DNA from: Rhodomicrobium sp. | GTDB lineage: Bacteria > Pseudomonadota > Alphaproteobacteria > Rhizobiales > HXMU1428-3 | Assembly: GCA_021604665.1 (NCBI GenBank) | Contig: BQJK01000002.1 | Span: 372,001-436,000, forward strand | Length of the DNA stretch: 64,000 nt | Direction: 5' to 3' | Shown here: one piece after another, positions 1 to 7,674 of the stretch | Layout: every line of letters starts with the position of its first letter | How positions within the stretch are numbered: the first letter of the stretch is position 1 | The notes under the pieces: model-generated | Told to the model about the DNA's origin: nothing | What the model saw: only the letters and a program-made list of their open reading frames with translations | Database searches by the model: none | Program-made: the position numbers and the translations under genes

Positions 1-923
1 TAGTCTGAGCCCAGCATGCGGCTGCGGCCATTATCTAACAGCACCACATGAAATTCAGTGGGGCCTAGCTCACCTTTTTTTAAGGCTGGCCCACCGGTGA
101 ATGTTGTGTAAGTGGAGATGGGTTGGCCAGTGGCAGAGCGGGCAAGGAGGCGCAGCATGGTCATGGCGTCTTCCATGGTTGGCACCAGCTTTTCAAAGCT
201 TGAAATAACTATATGGGTTTGTGGAAGAGACTGGCACAAATCACCATTGCCTTCATTCGTGACAATGACCGTCTTGCCATTTTCAGCGATGAGAAAATTG
301 GCCCCGGTGATACCGATATCTGCATTTAGGAACTTTTCCCGCAGGATGCCGCGCGCTTCTTTGACGAAATCTTCAGGAGTTTCGAGGGCTCGCTCAATCG
401 GCAGCTCATCATGGGCCGTTTGAAAGTCTTGGCGGATGTCGTCTCTGGTCAGGTGGACGGCGGGAGCGACGATGTGGCTTGGCATTTCACCGCGCAGTTG
501 AATGAGATATTCACCAAGGTCAGTTTCAATGCATTCATAGCCAGCTTTAATCAGATGCGGCGCGAGGTTGATCTCTTCGCTGATCATGGATTTGCCTTTA
601 ACGATGCGCTTGGCGCTGCGTTCTTTGCAGAGTTGCTCAATGATTTGGCGGGCTTGGTCTGGTGTTTGGGCAAAATGGACTGTGCCGCCAGCCTTGCTCA
701 CCGCATGTTCGAAACGCTCCAGATAGTGGGTGATGTTTTCAAGGGTATGTTTTTTTATCTCAACGGCGCGGTCTGATAGGGCGCTGAAATCTGGCCGAGC
801 GGCTTTTGCCTTCAGCCGTTTGTTGACAAACCCTTCAGGGATTACTGATAATGCGGCCTTGAGCTTCTCATCTCCGAGGGCCTGATGGGCGCGGTTTTTT
901 AAATTTTCTATTGGCTCTTGCAT
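1..923 (-). CDS. lutB: LutB-type iron-sulfur protein, N-terminal part (runs off window)
   Basis: My translation of the minus strand gives an open frame from an ATG at 923 down to the window edge, absent from the ORF track because it has no stop here. It begins MQEPIENLKNRA and contains the LUD (DUF162) signature: a lysine-rich KGKSMISEEINL stretch, then ETDLGEYLIQL, ITGANFLIAE and TNEGNGDL. This matches LutB/LldF/YkgF, an oxidoreductase subunit that oxidises L-lactate together with LutA and LutC. The C-terminal ferredoxin-like cysteine region lies outside the window. The plus-strand ORFs at 112-423 and 411-776 are its shadows. No strong ribosome-binding site is visible before the ATG. It is divergent from ggt. 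Function is by family likeness; lutA and lutC are not visible. Confidence 0.85.
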   Translation of the reverse strand, partial: MQEPIENLKNRAHQALGDEKLKAALSVIPEGFVNKRLKAKAARPDFSALSDRAVEIKKHTLENITHYLERFEHAVSKAGGTVHFAQTPDQARQIIEQLCKERSAKRIVKGKSMISEEINLAPHLIKAGYECIETDLGEYLIQLRGEMPSHIVAPAVHLTRDDIRQDFQTAHDELPIERALETPEDFVKEARGILREKFLNADIGITGANFLIAENGKTVIVTNEGNGDLCQSLPQTHIVISSFEKLVPTMEDAMTMLRLLARSATGQPISTYTTFTGGPALKKGELGPTEFHVVLLDNGRSRMLGSD

Positions 924-1078
924 ATATATTTCAATAAGTTAATCGTTATCTTTTGCCTGGATACTGCTATTTTTTCACCCGAATGGCGACCACATTTATT
1001 GGTGCGATACCGTTATAATTGTGAGATACCCTTGCGTCTTATCTTTCTCCCCCCGACCTGATCAGTAAAGGTTTTTTT

Positions 1079-2860
1079 ATGACCCGTTCTTATTTCATCA
1101 TCCTCGCCCTTTTATTGTTGCTGTTTGGGGCGGTACTTTATCTCTCTAAAACAATGACACCGCAAAGAGACGCCCCGCAAAATGTGGAGCAGAGCCGGGC
1201 AGCGCCTGAGGGGGCTTCTGGGTTGCGGGTTGTGAAAGAGGTGCGGGCGAAACATATGATGGTGGCTGCCGCCAATGTGCATGCCAGTAATGCCGGTCTG
1301 TCGATTTTAAAAGCTGGCGGCAATGCTGTTGATGCAGCGATTGCTGTGCAGCTTGTTTTGAATGTGGTTGAGCCACAATCTTCCGGCATTGGGGGTGGAG
1401 CTTTTCTTTTATTTTATGATGCGCTTAGCCAAAAACTAGAGAGCTATGACGGGCGCGAAACCGCACCGCAGCTGGTTGATGAAAAACTTTTTTTAAAAGA
1501 AGATGGCCGCAAGCTCAGCTTTGGTGATGCGGTGCGCTCTGGCCGCTCCATCGGTGTGCCGGGCGTTGTTGCGATGCTGGAAGCGGTGCATAAGCGCCAT
1601 GGCAAGCTTGAATGGGCCGCGCTGTTTCAACCGGCCATTAAACTTGCCTCTGAGGGGTTTAAGGTATCTCGTCGCTTATCATCGATGCTGACAGCAAAAG
1701 GGCAGGATTTTTTTAACCCTTTGGGCCAGGCGCTTTTTTTTAACCCGGATGGCTCAGCATTCGCTGAGGGCCAGCTTTTAAAAAACCCTGCCTTGGCGGC
1801 TAGCTTTAAGCTAATTGCCCGTGAGGGGGCTTCTGGATTTTATAAGGGCCAGCTGGCGGAGGATATTGTTGCAGCTGCAAAGGCTGCGCCGAATGTGCCA
1901 AGCAAATTGAGCTTGCAGGATTTTGCTGAATATAAGGCCAAGATGCGCGCACCTGTTTGTGGGCTTTATCTGAAGCATAAGGTTTGCGGCATGGGATTGC
2001 CCTCATCTGGCGGGATGACAAGCCTGATGATTTTAAAATTAATCGAGCCGAAAGACCTGGGAACAGGGGCGACGCCAGCTGCGCTGCACCTGATCGCAGA
2101 AGCTGAAAAGCTGGCCTATGCTGACCGCGGCCGCTATATGGCTGACCCGGATTTTGTCTCCGCGCCCATGGGGCTGCTTTCTGAGGCGTATATCACCGAG
2201 CGGCGGCGGTTAATCTCATCTGATAGTGCTATCAAACAAGCGGAGCCTGGCACGCCGCCGGGGCAACAGCGGGGAGCGCTTGGCCGTGATGGCACTGTTG
2301 AGATTGGCGGCACGAGCCATATTTCTATTATCGATGGCTTTGGCAATGCTCTTTCTTTAACCAGCAGCATTGAAGGGGCGTTTGGCTCTGGCCAGCTGGT
2401 GGGCGGCTTTTTGTTGAATAACCAGCTGACAGATTTTTCGTTTGCCCCGACAGATGAAACCGGCGCGGTGATTGCCAACCGGGTTGCCCCGTCTAAACGG
2501 CCGCGCTCTTCAATGGCGCCGACCATTGTTTTTGGCCCGGAGGGTAAGGTGCGGCTTGTTCTTGGATCACCAGGGGGCTCGCGCATTATTGGCTATGTTG
2601 TGAAATCTCTCATTGCCCATCTTAACTGGGGCATGGGCCCGCAGGAGGCTGTCTCGCTCTTTAATTTTGGCTCCCGCAATGGGCCGTTTGAGCTTGAGCG
2701 CCATGAAGGGGCTGAAAAAATTGCAACGGCTCTTCAGGCATTTGGCCAGAGCCCACGCCTCTCTGTGATGACCTCTGGTGTGCAGATGATTGTCAGCGGG
2801 GCGGATGGGCTGCGCGGCGGGGCTGACCCGCGGCGCGAGGGGGTTGTGGTTGGTGAGTGA
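1079..2860 (+). CDS. ggt: gamma-glutamyltransferase (glutathione hydrolase)
   Basis: A 593-residue Ntn-hydrolase of the gamma-glutamyltranspeptidase family, which hydrolyses or transfers the gamma-glutamyl group of glutathione, normally in the periplasm. Residues 5-22 form a hydrophobic N-terminal segment (signal peptide or anchor). The early GNAVDAAIA and SGIGGGAF motifs, the central LPSSGGMTS, the autoprocessing site GGTSH with the predicted nucleophile Thr412, and the C-terminal GSPGGSRII are all present, so the enzyme looks intact and self-cleaving. Length is normal for the family. AAAGG lies about 7 bases before the ATG. It stands alone, divergent from lutB; the following thi genes start about 135 bases downstream. 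Confidence 0.93.
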   Translation: MTRSYFIILALLLLLFGAVLYLSKTMTPQRDAPQNVEQSRAAPEGASGLRVVKEVRAKHMMVAAANVHASNAGLSILKAGGNAVDAAIAVQLVLNVVEPQSSGIGGGAFLLFYDALSQKLESYDGRETAPQLVDEKLFLKEDGRKLSFGDAVRSGRSIGVPGVVAMLEAVHKRHGKLEWAALFQPAIKLASEGFKVSRRLSSMLTAKGQDFFNPLGQALFFNPDGSAFAEGQLLKNPALAASFKLIAREGASGFYKGQLAEDIVAAAKAAPNVPSKLSLQDFAEYKAKMRAPVCGLYLKHKVCGMGLPSSGGMTSLMILKLIEPKDLGTGATPAALHLIAEAEKLAYADRGRYMADPDFVSAPMGLLSEAYITERRRLISSDSAIKQAEPGTPPGQQRGALGRDGTVEIGGTSHISIIDGFGNALSLTSSIEGAFGSGQLVGGFLLNNQLTDFSFAPTDETGAVIANRVAPSKRPRSSMAPTIVFGPEGKVRLVLGSPGGSRIIGYVVKSLIAHLNWGMGPQEAVSLFNFGSRNGPFELERHEGAEKIATALQAFGQSPRLSVMTSGVQMIVSGADGLRGGADPRREGVVVGE

Positions 2861-2995
2861 GGCTTTTACGCTCGCAGCTCCTAATTTTTATGGTCCTTAC
2901 GATTGAAAATACCTCCCGTTGAAGACCTTAGGTTGAGTAGGTGCAATGCGTTTTCCCCTTGTACTCCTTCCTGAAATCCTCATAACTTGAGCGCC

Positions 2996-3997
2996 ATGAC
3001 ACAACAAACCATCAACATTATTGGTGCAGGCATTTTTGGACTGTGGCAGGCCTATACCCTCAGCCGCGCCGGTTTTAAACTGCGGATCTATGAGCGCAGC
3101 AAAACGCCCTTTACCTCCTCTGCCAGCTGGCTTGCTGGCGCTATGCTCGCGCCTTATTGTGAAACGGAGCCGAGCCAGCCTGAACTTCTGCCGCTTTCGC
3201 TTGAAGCTCTAGAGCTGTGGCGGGATGGCCCTTTAGATGTGAGCTTTAACGGGACTTTGGTGATTGCCCCGCCCCGCGACAAAGTGGAGTTAATGGGCTT
3301 TCAAAAGCGCACGGAAGGCCATGACTGGCTGAAGCATGACGCAGTTTCGGCAATGGAGCCAGACCTTGAAGGCCGGTTTGAGGATGCGCTATTTTACAAA
3401 GAAGAGGCACATGTGGCCCCGCGCCCTGCAATGCAGCGCTTGCTGGATGAAAGCATTGCTATGGGGGCTGAGCTGATATTGGGCCATGAGGGAGAGGACT
3501 ATGCCGCCGCTGATCACACCATAGATACACGGGGTATTGGCGCAGCCAACGGGCTTTCTGAATTACGCCCTGTACGGGGGGAAATGGCTGTTATCCGCTC
3601 TTCTGAAATTCACCTATCGCGCCCGGTGCGCCTGCTGCATCCGCGGGTGCCTTGTTATATCGTACCGTGGCCGGACCAGTATTTTATGGTTGGGGCGACG
3701 GTGGTTGAATCTGATGATGAGGGGCCGGTTTTGCTGCGCTCTGGGCTTGAGCTGCTGGGCGCTGCCTTTTCTGTACATCCGGCATTTGGGCAAGCGCAAA
3801 TTATTGAGCTCAGCGCCGGGCTGCGCCCGTCTCTGCCCAATAATATCCCGAGAATACTGCTTCAGGATGATCGGATTTATGTGAATGGGGCTTATCGGCA
3901 CGGGTTTTTGCTTGCCCCCCTTTTAGCGGCCCGGGTTTATGACTATATAAATACTGGTGCAATTGATGAAAGGCTGCTTCATGCAAGTGGAGATTAA
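2996..3997 (+). CDS. thiO: glycine oxidase ThiO (FAD-dependent)
   Basis: FAD-dependent amine oxidase of the DAO family that oxidises glycine to the imine used by ThiG for the thiazole ring of thiamine. The N-terminus carries the dinucleotide-binding IIGAGIFGLWQAY motif, followed by SWLAGAMLAPYCE and, near the C-terminus, NGAYRHGFLLAP, a typical ThiO signature. The ORF track starts at a TTG (2987); I choose the ATG at 2996 (333 aa), which puts the Rossmann strand immediately after the start. First gene of thiO-thiS-thiG-thiE; its end overlaps thiS by 17 bases. No TPP riboswitch is visible in the 135 bases upstream. Confidence 0.9.
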   Translation: MTQQTINIIGAGIFGLWQAYTLSRAGFKLRIYERSKTPFTSSASWLAGAMLAPYCETEPSQPELLPLSLEALELWRDGPLDVSFNGTLVIAPPRDKVELMGFQKRTEGHDWLKHDAVSAMEPDLEGRFEDALFYKEEAHVAPRPAMQRLLDESIAMGAELILGHEGEDYAAADHTIDTRGIGAANGLSELRPVRGEMAVIRSSEIHLSRPVRLLHPRVPCYIVPWPDQYFMVGATVVESDDEGPVLLRSGLELLGAAFSVHPAFGQAQIIELSAGLRPSLPNNIPRILLQDDRIYVNGAYRHGFLLAPLLAARVYDYINTGAIDERLLHASGD

Positions 3998-4178
3998 TGG
4001 CAAAAGCGAAGACATAACTGAGGCGACACTGGAAGAGCTATGCAAGCGCTACCTTGATTTGCCGACGGTGATTGCAACTGCTGTGAATGGCACATTTATT
4101 ACGGTGCATGAACGGGCTGAGCTTATTTTACAACCCGGTGATAAGATTGAAATTCTTTCCCCAAGACAGGGAGGGTAG
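3981..4178 (+). CDS. thiS: sulfur carrier protein ThiS
   Basis: A 65-residue ubiquitin-fold sulfur carrier. It ends in the diagnostic Gly-Gly (SPRQGG), whose carboxylate is adenylated and converted to a thiocarboxylate that donates sulfur to ThiG. MQVEINGKS and the late PGDKIEIL strand are typical. I start at the ATG at 3981 rather than the upstream in-frame codon at 3957; GAAAGG lies just before it. It overlaps the end of thiO, so the two are translationally linked. thiG follows only after about 270 bases, an unusually long gap. Confidence 0.9.
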   Translation: MQVEINGKSEDITEATLEELCKRYLDLPTVIATAVNGTFITVHERAELILQPGDKIEILSPRQGG

Positions 4179-4450
4179 CGGTATAATCGCCGTTTCACCC
4201 GCACAGGACTTCAGATTGAGGGCCTGGACACCAGGATCTGGCCTAGACTTCAGGATAAGGGCCCCTTCTGCCGTCTTTTCTCTTGATGTCTTCAGAGGTA
4301 GACTTTTACAGCCCAAAGGTTTTAGCCCAGTCGATTGGTAGATAAGCTGGAATTTACTTTATGTGGGCGCTTTAGTGATGCAATTAGGCTGCCCAAATAT
4401 CAGGGGCAGTTGACCGGTGTTTACGCCGTTTTAGTTTGGAGCAATGGTTT

Positions 4451-5248
4451 ATGCCAGATGGCGCTTTGAAAGTTTATGGGGTTGAGCTTGGCTCGCGCCT
4501 GCTGCTTGGTAGCGCGCTTTACCCATCTCCGGATAGCCTTTCCGGAGCTGTAAAAAACTCGGGCACTGAGGTTGTGACGCTTTCTCTGCGCCGGGAGACC
4601 AGCGGCGACGGCGCGGCGTCTACCTTTTGGGAGCATATAAAATCTTTGAATGTGCGCCTATTGCCTAACACTGCGGGCTGCCGCACAGCAAAAGAGGCGA
4701 TCACCACGGCGTTAATGGCACGGGAAGTGTTTAGCACGAACTGGATTAAGGTTGAGGTGATTGCCAATGATGACACATTGCAACCTGACCTTTTTGGACT
4801 GGTTGAAGCTGTTAGAGAGCTAAGTGACCAGGGCTTTCAGGTGTTTCCTTACACTACAGAAGATTTGGGCGCGGCAGAGCGGTTGCTTTCGGCCGGGGCT
4901 GAAGTGTTAATGCCATGGGGGGCGCCGATTGGCACGGGCCGCGGCCTCATGAACCCTTATGCGCTTATGACGATGCGAAATTATTTCCCTGAAGTGCCGC
5001 TGGTTGTTGATGCGGGCATTGGCAAACCCTCTCATGCGGCAGCGGCGATGGAGATGGGATATGATGCCATTTTGTTGAATACCGCTGTAGCGCGGGCAGG
5101 CAACCCACCACTGATGGCTGGGGCTTTTGCCAAGGCGATTGAAGCTGGGCGGGCCGCTCATGAAGCTTTGATTATTGAAGAGCGCGATATGGCCAGCCCG
5201 TCAACACCCCAGGCCGGTACGCCATTTTTTGACCTTGAAAATCTATAA
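4451..5248 (+). CDS. thiG: thiazole synthase ThiG
   Basis: TIM-barrel enzyme that condenses DXP, dehydroglycine and ThiS thiocarboxylate into the thiazole phosphate moiety of thiamine. Visible family features are the N-terminal [27 protein letters not shown], the Schiff-base lysine in NWIKVEVI, the phosphate-binding [10 protein letters not shown] and [18 protein letters not shown]. The track starts at TTG 4436; ATG 4451 is preferred because GGAG sits 9 bases upstream, giving 265 residues, the usual size. Third gene of the thi cluster. Confidence 0.93.
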   Translation: MPDGALKVYGVELGSRLLLGSALYPSPDSLSGAVKNSGTEVVTLSLRRETSGDGAASTFWEHIKSLNVRLLPNTAGCRTAKEAITTALMAREVFSTNWIKVEVIANDDTLQPDLFGLVEAVRELSDQGFQVFPYTTEDLGAAERLLSAGAEVLMPWGAPIGTGRGLMNPYALMTMRNYFPEVPLVVDAGIGKPSHAAAAMEMGYDAILLNTAVARAGNPPLMAGAFAKAIEAGRAAHEALIIEERDMASPSTPQAGTPFFDLENL

Positions 5249-5320
5249 ATTTAAGTGCGGTAAAGAGCCATTATTAAAAGCTTTTGCAGTCTTGACTTCC
5301 CATTGATAATTCAGCTCACA

Positions 5321-5347
5321 GGCTTGCCCCTGAACCAGGGGCAAGCC
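5321..5347. repeat. perfect 12-bp inverted repeat between thiG and thiE
   Basis: GGCTTGCCCCTG, a 3-base AAC loop, then CAGGGGCAAGCC: a perfect, very GC-rich hairpin about 70 bases after thiG and 80 before thiE. No T-run follows on either side, so it is not a textbook terminator. It could stabilise or process the mRNA, attenuate, or be a dispersed palindromic element. Confidence 0.7.
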
Positions 5348-5429
5348 CCATTGAAAATGGAAGTTGGCCGCTTGGGCATGTTGACAACTAAACAATCATA
5401 TATTGCAGCGACCAGAGGAGCTAACGCAG

Positions 5430-6080
5430 ATGGCGAATAAAAGCGATGATATGCAACGCGGCTTTCCGCGTTTTTATCCCGTAATGCCTGACCTTGCCTG
5501 GGTTGAGCGGCTGGCCCCTTTGGGCATTGAGGTTATTCAATTACGGTTAAAAGACGCATCACCAGATGAGATTGAGCGGCAGATTAAAGGCGCGCTCAAG
5601 GTTTGTAATGACTATGATGTGCAGCTAATCGTAAATGATTATTGGCAAGAGGCTATCCGTTTAGGGGCTGACTATATTCACCTTGGACAAGAAGATATTG
5701 CGGAAGCTGATGTGCCTGCCATTAAAAAAGCAGGTGTTAAATTCGGTGTGAGCAGCCATTCTCTTGAAGAGCTTGAATTCGCGCTTTCCTACCAGCCGGA
5801 TTATATTGCCCTTGGCCCGGTTTATGAAACGCTTTTGAAAAAGATGAAATGGGCACCGCAAGGGCTGGAAAATGTGCAGCTTTGGCGTGAAAAAACTGAC
5901 TTACCGCTGATTGCCATTGGCGGGATCACACCGCATCTGGCTGGTTTGGTGCTGGAAGCCGGCGCTGATAGTGTTGCCGTGGTAACTGATGTGATTACCG
6001 CGCCAGTGCCTGAAGCCCGGGTGCGGGAGTGGCTTTCTGAAACACGATCGCCGCCTGACAGCTCTAAATTAGCGCTGTGA
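5430..6080 (+). CDS. thiE: thiamine phosphate synthase ThiE
   Basis: Joins hydroxymethylpyrimidine pyrophosphate and thiazole phosphate to give thiamine monophosphate. TIM-barrel features visible: VIQLRLKD, LIVNDYWQEAIRLGADYIHLGQED, FGVSSHSLEEL, YIALGPVYET, IAIGGITPHLA. The KKMKWAPQGL loop after GPVYET is a lineage variant of the usual substrate loop. I start at ATG 5430 (216 aa) because GAGGAG lies 9 bases upstream; the track's start at 5403 is a TTG without that support. Last recognisable gene of the thi cluster; thiD is not in the window. Confidence 0.9.
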   Translation: MANKSDDMQRGFPRFYPVMPDLAWVERLAPLGIEVIQLRLKDASPDEIERQIKGALKVCNDYDVQLIVNDYWQEAIRLGADYIHLGQEDIAEADVPAIKKAGVKFGVSSHSLEELEFALSYQPDYIALGPVYETLLKKMKWAPQGLENVQLWREKTDLPLIAIGGITPHLAGLVLEAGADSVAVVTDVITAPVPEARVREWLSETRSPPDSSKLAL

Positions 6081-6250
6081 GTGATCAGGAGACTTGTGAA
6101 GCTTTTTCCCTCAATGCTAGCTTGTCTTGTTGGTCTCTTAATTTTCATGAGAGGTGGCGGGGGAACCGGTTTGACGTGAACGCCTTTGCTCTCATTGATC
6201 TGAACTTCATATAACAGACGATTATCACTTTTATTCGTGGACCCTATCTG

Positions 6251-7414
6251 ATGCCCTATAAATTATTGCTCAGTGAAGAAATCAGCCCCGCTGTGCGGCG
6301 GATTGCACTTGAGCAGTTAACAAGGGCGCGGCGTGAATTGAGTGCCGCTAATAATATGCAGGAGGGGGTGCATCAATCTCGTAAATGTCTCAAGAAGCTA
6401 CGTTCTTTATTGCGGTTGGCGCGGCCAATTATTGGTGAGGAAGTCTTTCGCGCAGAGAATAAAACCTACAGAGACATTGGCCGCGCCCTAGCCCGCCCGC
6501 GGGATGCTGGCGCGCTAGTGGAGACGATTATTAAATTTGAGACGCGGGATGACCTTAAAAACTTCCGGCCTTTATTTCTGAAACTGAAGCAGAAGATTAG
6601 TGAAGATCAGCAGGCCTTTGAAGCTGAGCTGGAGATTGTTGCGCTGTCGCATATTGTTGAAACGCTGGATGCCTCCCTGGCACGATGGCGCAATATGCCT
6701 TTGCCGCAATCCTCTTTTGAAGATATCGCCCATGGCTTTGCCTTTTGCTATGACAGGGGGCGTGAAAGCCTGAAAGTGGCACTGCGAAAGAATAGCTCTT
6801 TTTACATGCATGAGTGGCGCAAGGATGTGCAGCAAACCTGGCGCCATATGCAAATGCTGACCCTGATTTGGCCAGAAGATATCATGCCGCGCATCCGCCT
6901 GGCGCAAGATATATCCCGGCTGATGGGGACGGAACATGATATTTCTGAGTTATTGATTTACATGAAACAGCAGAAGAAACTATTTCGCAAATCGAAACAG
7001 CTGAAAGCGCTGCGCAAGCCGTTTCAGAGGGTTGCCAAAACCATTCAGAGAGATTTGTGCTTGCATGCGGCGGAACGCGGGCGCCGGCTATATGCATTTG
7101 AGGCGGCGGCGATCGCTGAGGCTATGACGGTGTATTGGAAAACCGCACAAGCAATGCAGCCCTTGCCCGGGTTGGTAAGCGCAATGGCGAATATAGAAAC
7201 TGCACCGCCCCGCAAAGTTGAGGCAATGCGCCAACAAACGGCGAGACCGCCGAGGCAAGCTTCTCAGGATGCTGATGACAAAGCTCAGACTATCAGAGGT
7301 AAAAGCACTGTTGGTTTTAGTAAAGTTGTGCCGATTAGAGAGGGGCAGGAGCGCCCTTCAGATGACAAGCCTGAAACACCGGCTGGTTCAAATAAAGACA
7401 GTTTGGACGACTAG
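6251..7414 (+). CDS. CHAD domain protein
   Basis: 387-residue protein with a CHAD domain (conserved histidine alpha-helical domain) over roughly residues 5-300. EGVHQSRKCLKKLRSLLRL near residue 40 and the later GTEHDISELL are the conserved His/Lys/Arg helices that bind polyphosphate in studied members. Often a CYTH triphosphatase domain is fused or adjacent; neither is seen here. The last 80 residues are low-complexity and polar and probably disordered. It lies about 170 bases after thiE on the same strand; no functional link to thiamine is evident. Exact role unknown; polyphosphate binding is a family-based inference. Confidence 0.85.
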   Translation: MPYKLLLSEEISPAVRRIALEQLTRARRELSAANNMQEGVHQSRKCLKKLRSLLRLARPIIGEEVFRAENKTYRDIGRALARPRDAGALVETIIKFETRDDLKNFRPLFLKLKQKISEDQQAFEAELEIVALSHIVETLDASLARWRNMPLPQSSFEDIAHGFAFCYDRGRESLKVALRKNSSFYMHEWRKDVQQTWRHMQMLTLIWPEDIMPRIRLAQDISRLMGTEHDISELLIYMKQQKKLFRKSKQLKALRKPFQRVAKTIQRDLCLHAAERGRRLYAFEAAAIAEAMTVYWKTAQAMQPLPGLVSAMANIETAPPRKVEAMRQQTARPPRQASQDADDKAQTIRGKSTVGFSKVVPIREGQERPSDDKPETPAGSNKDSLDD

Positions 7415-7477
7415 ACGATCTTCTCTCCATTCCCCCCTTGCCGTCTCTACGCCACTAAAATTCAGGAGATACGCACA

Positions 7478-7507
7478 CTGTGTTACAATTAAATTTTTGT
7501 AACACAG
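7478..7507. promoter_or_regulatory. perfect 11-bp inverted repeat upstream of the A2M gene (candidate operator)
   Basis: CTGTGTTACAA and TTGTAACACAG flank an 8-base AT-rich spacer, about 168 bases upstream of the alpha-2-macroglobulin start. The symmetry and half-site spacing suit a dimeric repressor or activator. No T-run follows directly, so a terminator for the CHAD gene is less likely. The bound regulator is unknown. Confidence 0.5.
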
Positions 7508-7674
7508 CGTGTTTAGACTTGACCTGCCATCGTTTAGACACTCTCCTCAGGAGAAATATAAATTCGGCAAAAGTTGTCATTTTAAAAACTTGCGCTTTCC
7601 CTGCACTCCTTTTCTCCTGCCCCCTATCTGGTGAACAGGGACTGACACCGCAAAAATGAACGAGGTTTAATTCA

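Noticed and set aside
112-776. Plus-strand ORFs of 103 and 121 aa
   Set aside because: They lie opposite the lutB reading frame, which has clear LUD-domain sequence; they are shadows.
2861-2995. Possible TPP riboswitch before thiO
   Set aside because: Neither CTGAGA nor the ACCTGAT..GG.TAATGCC core occurs on either strand in this gap.
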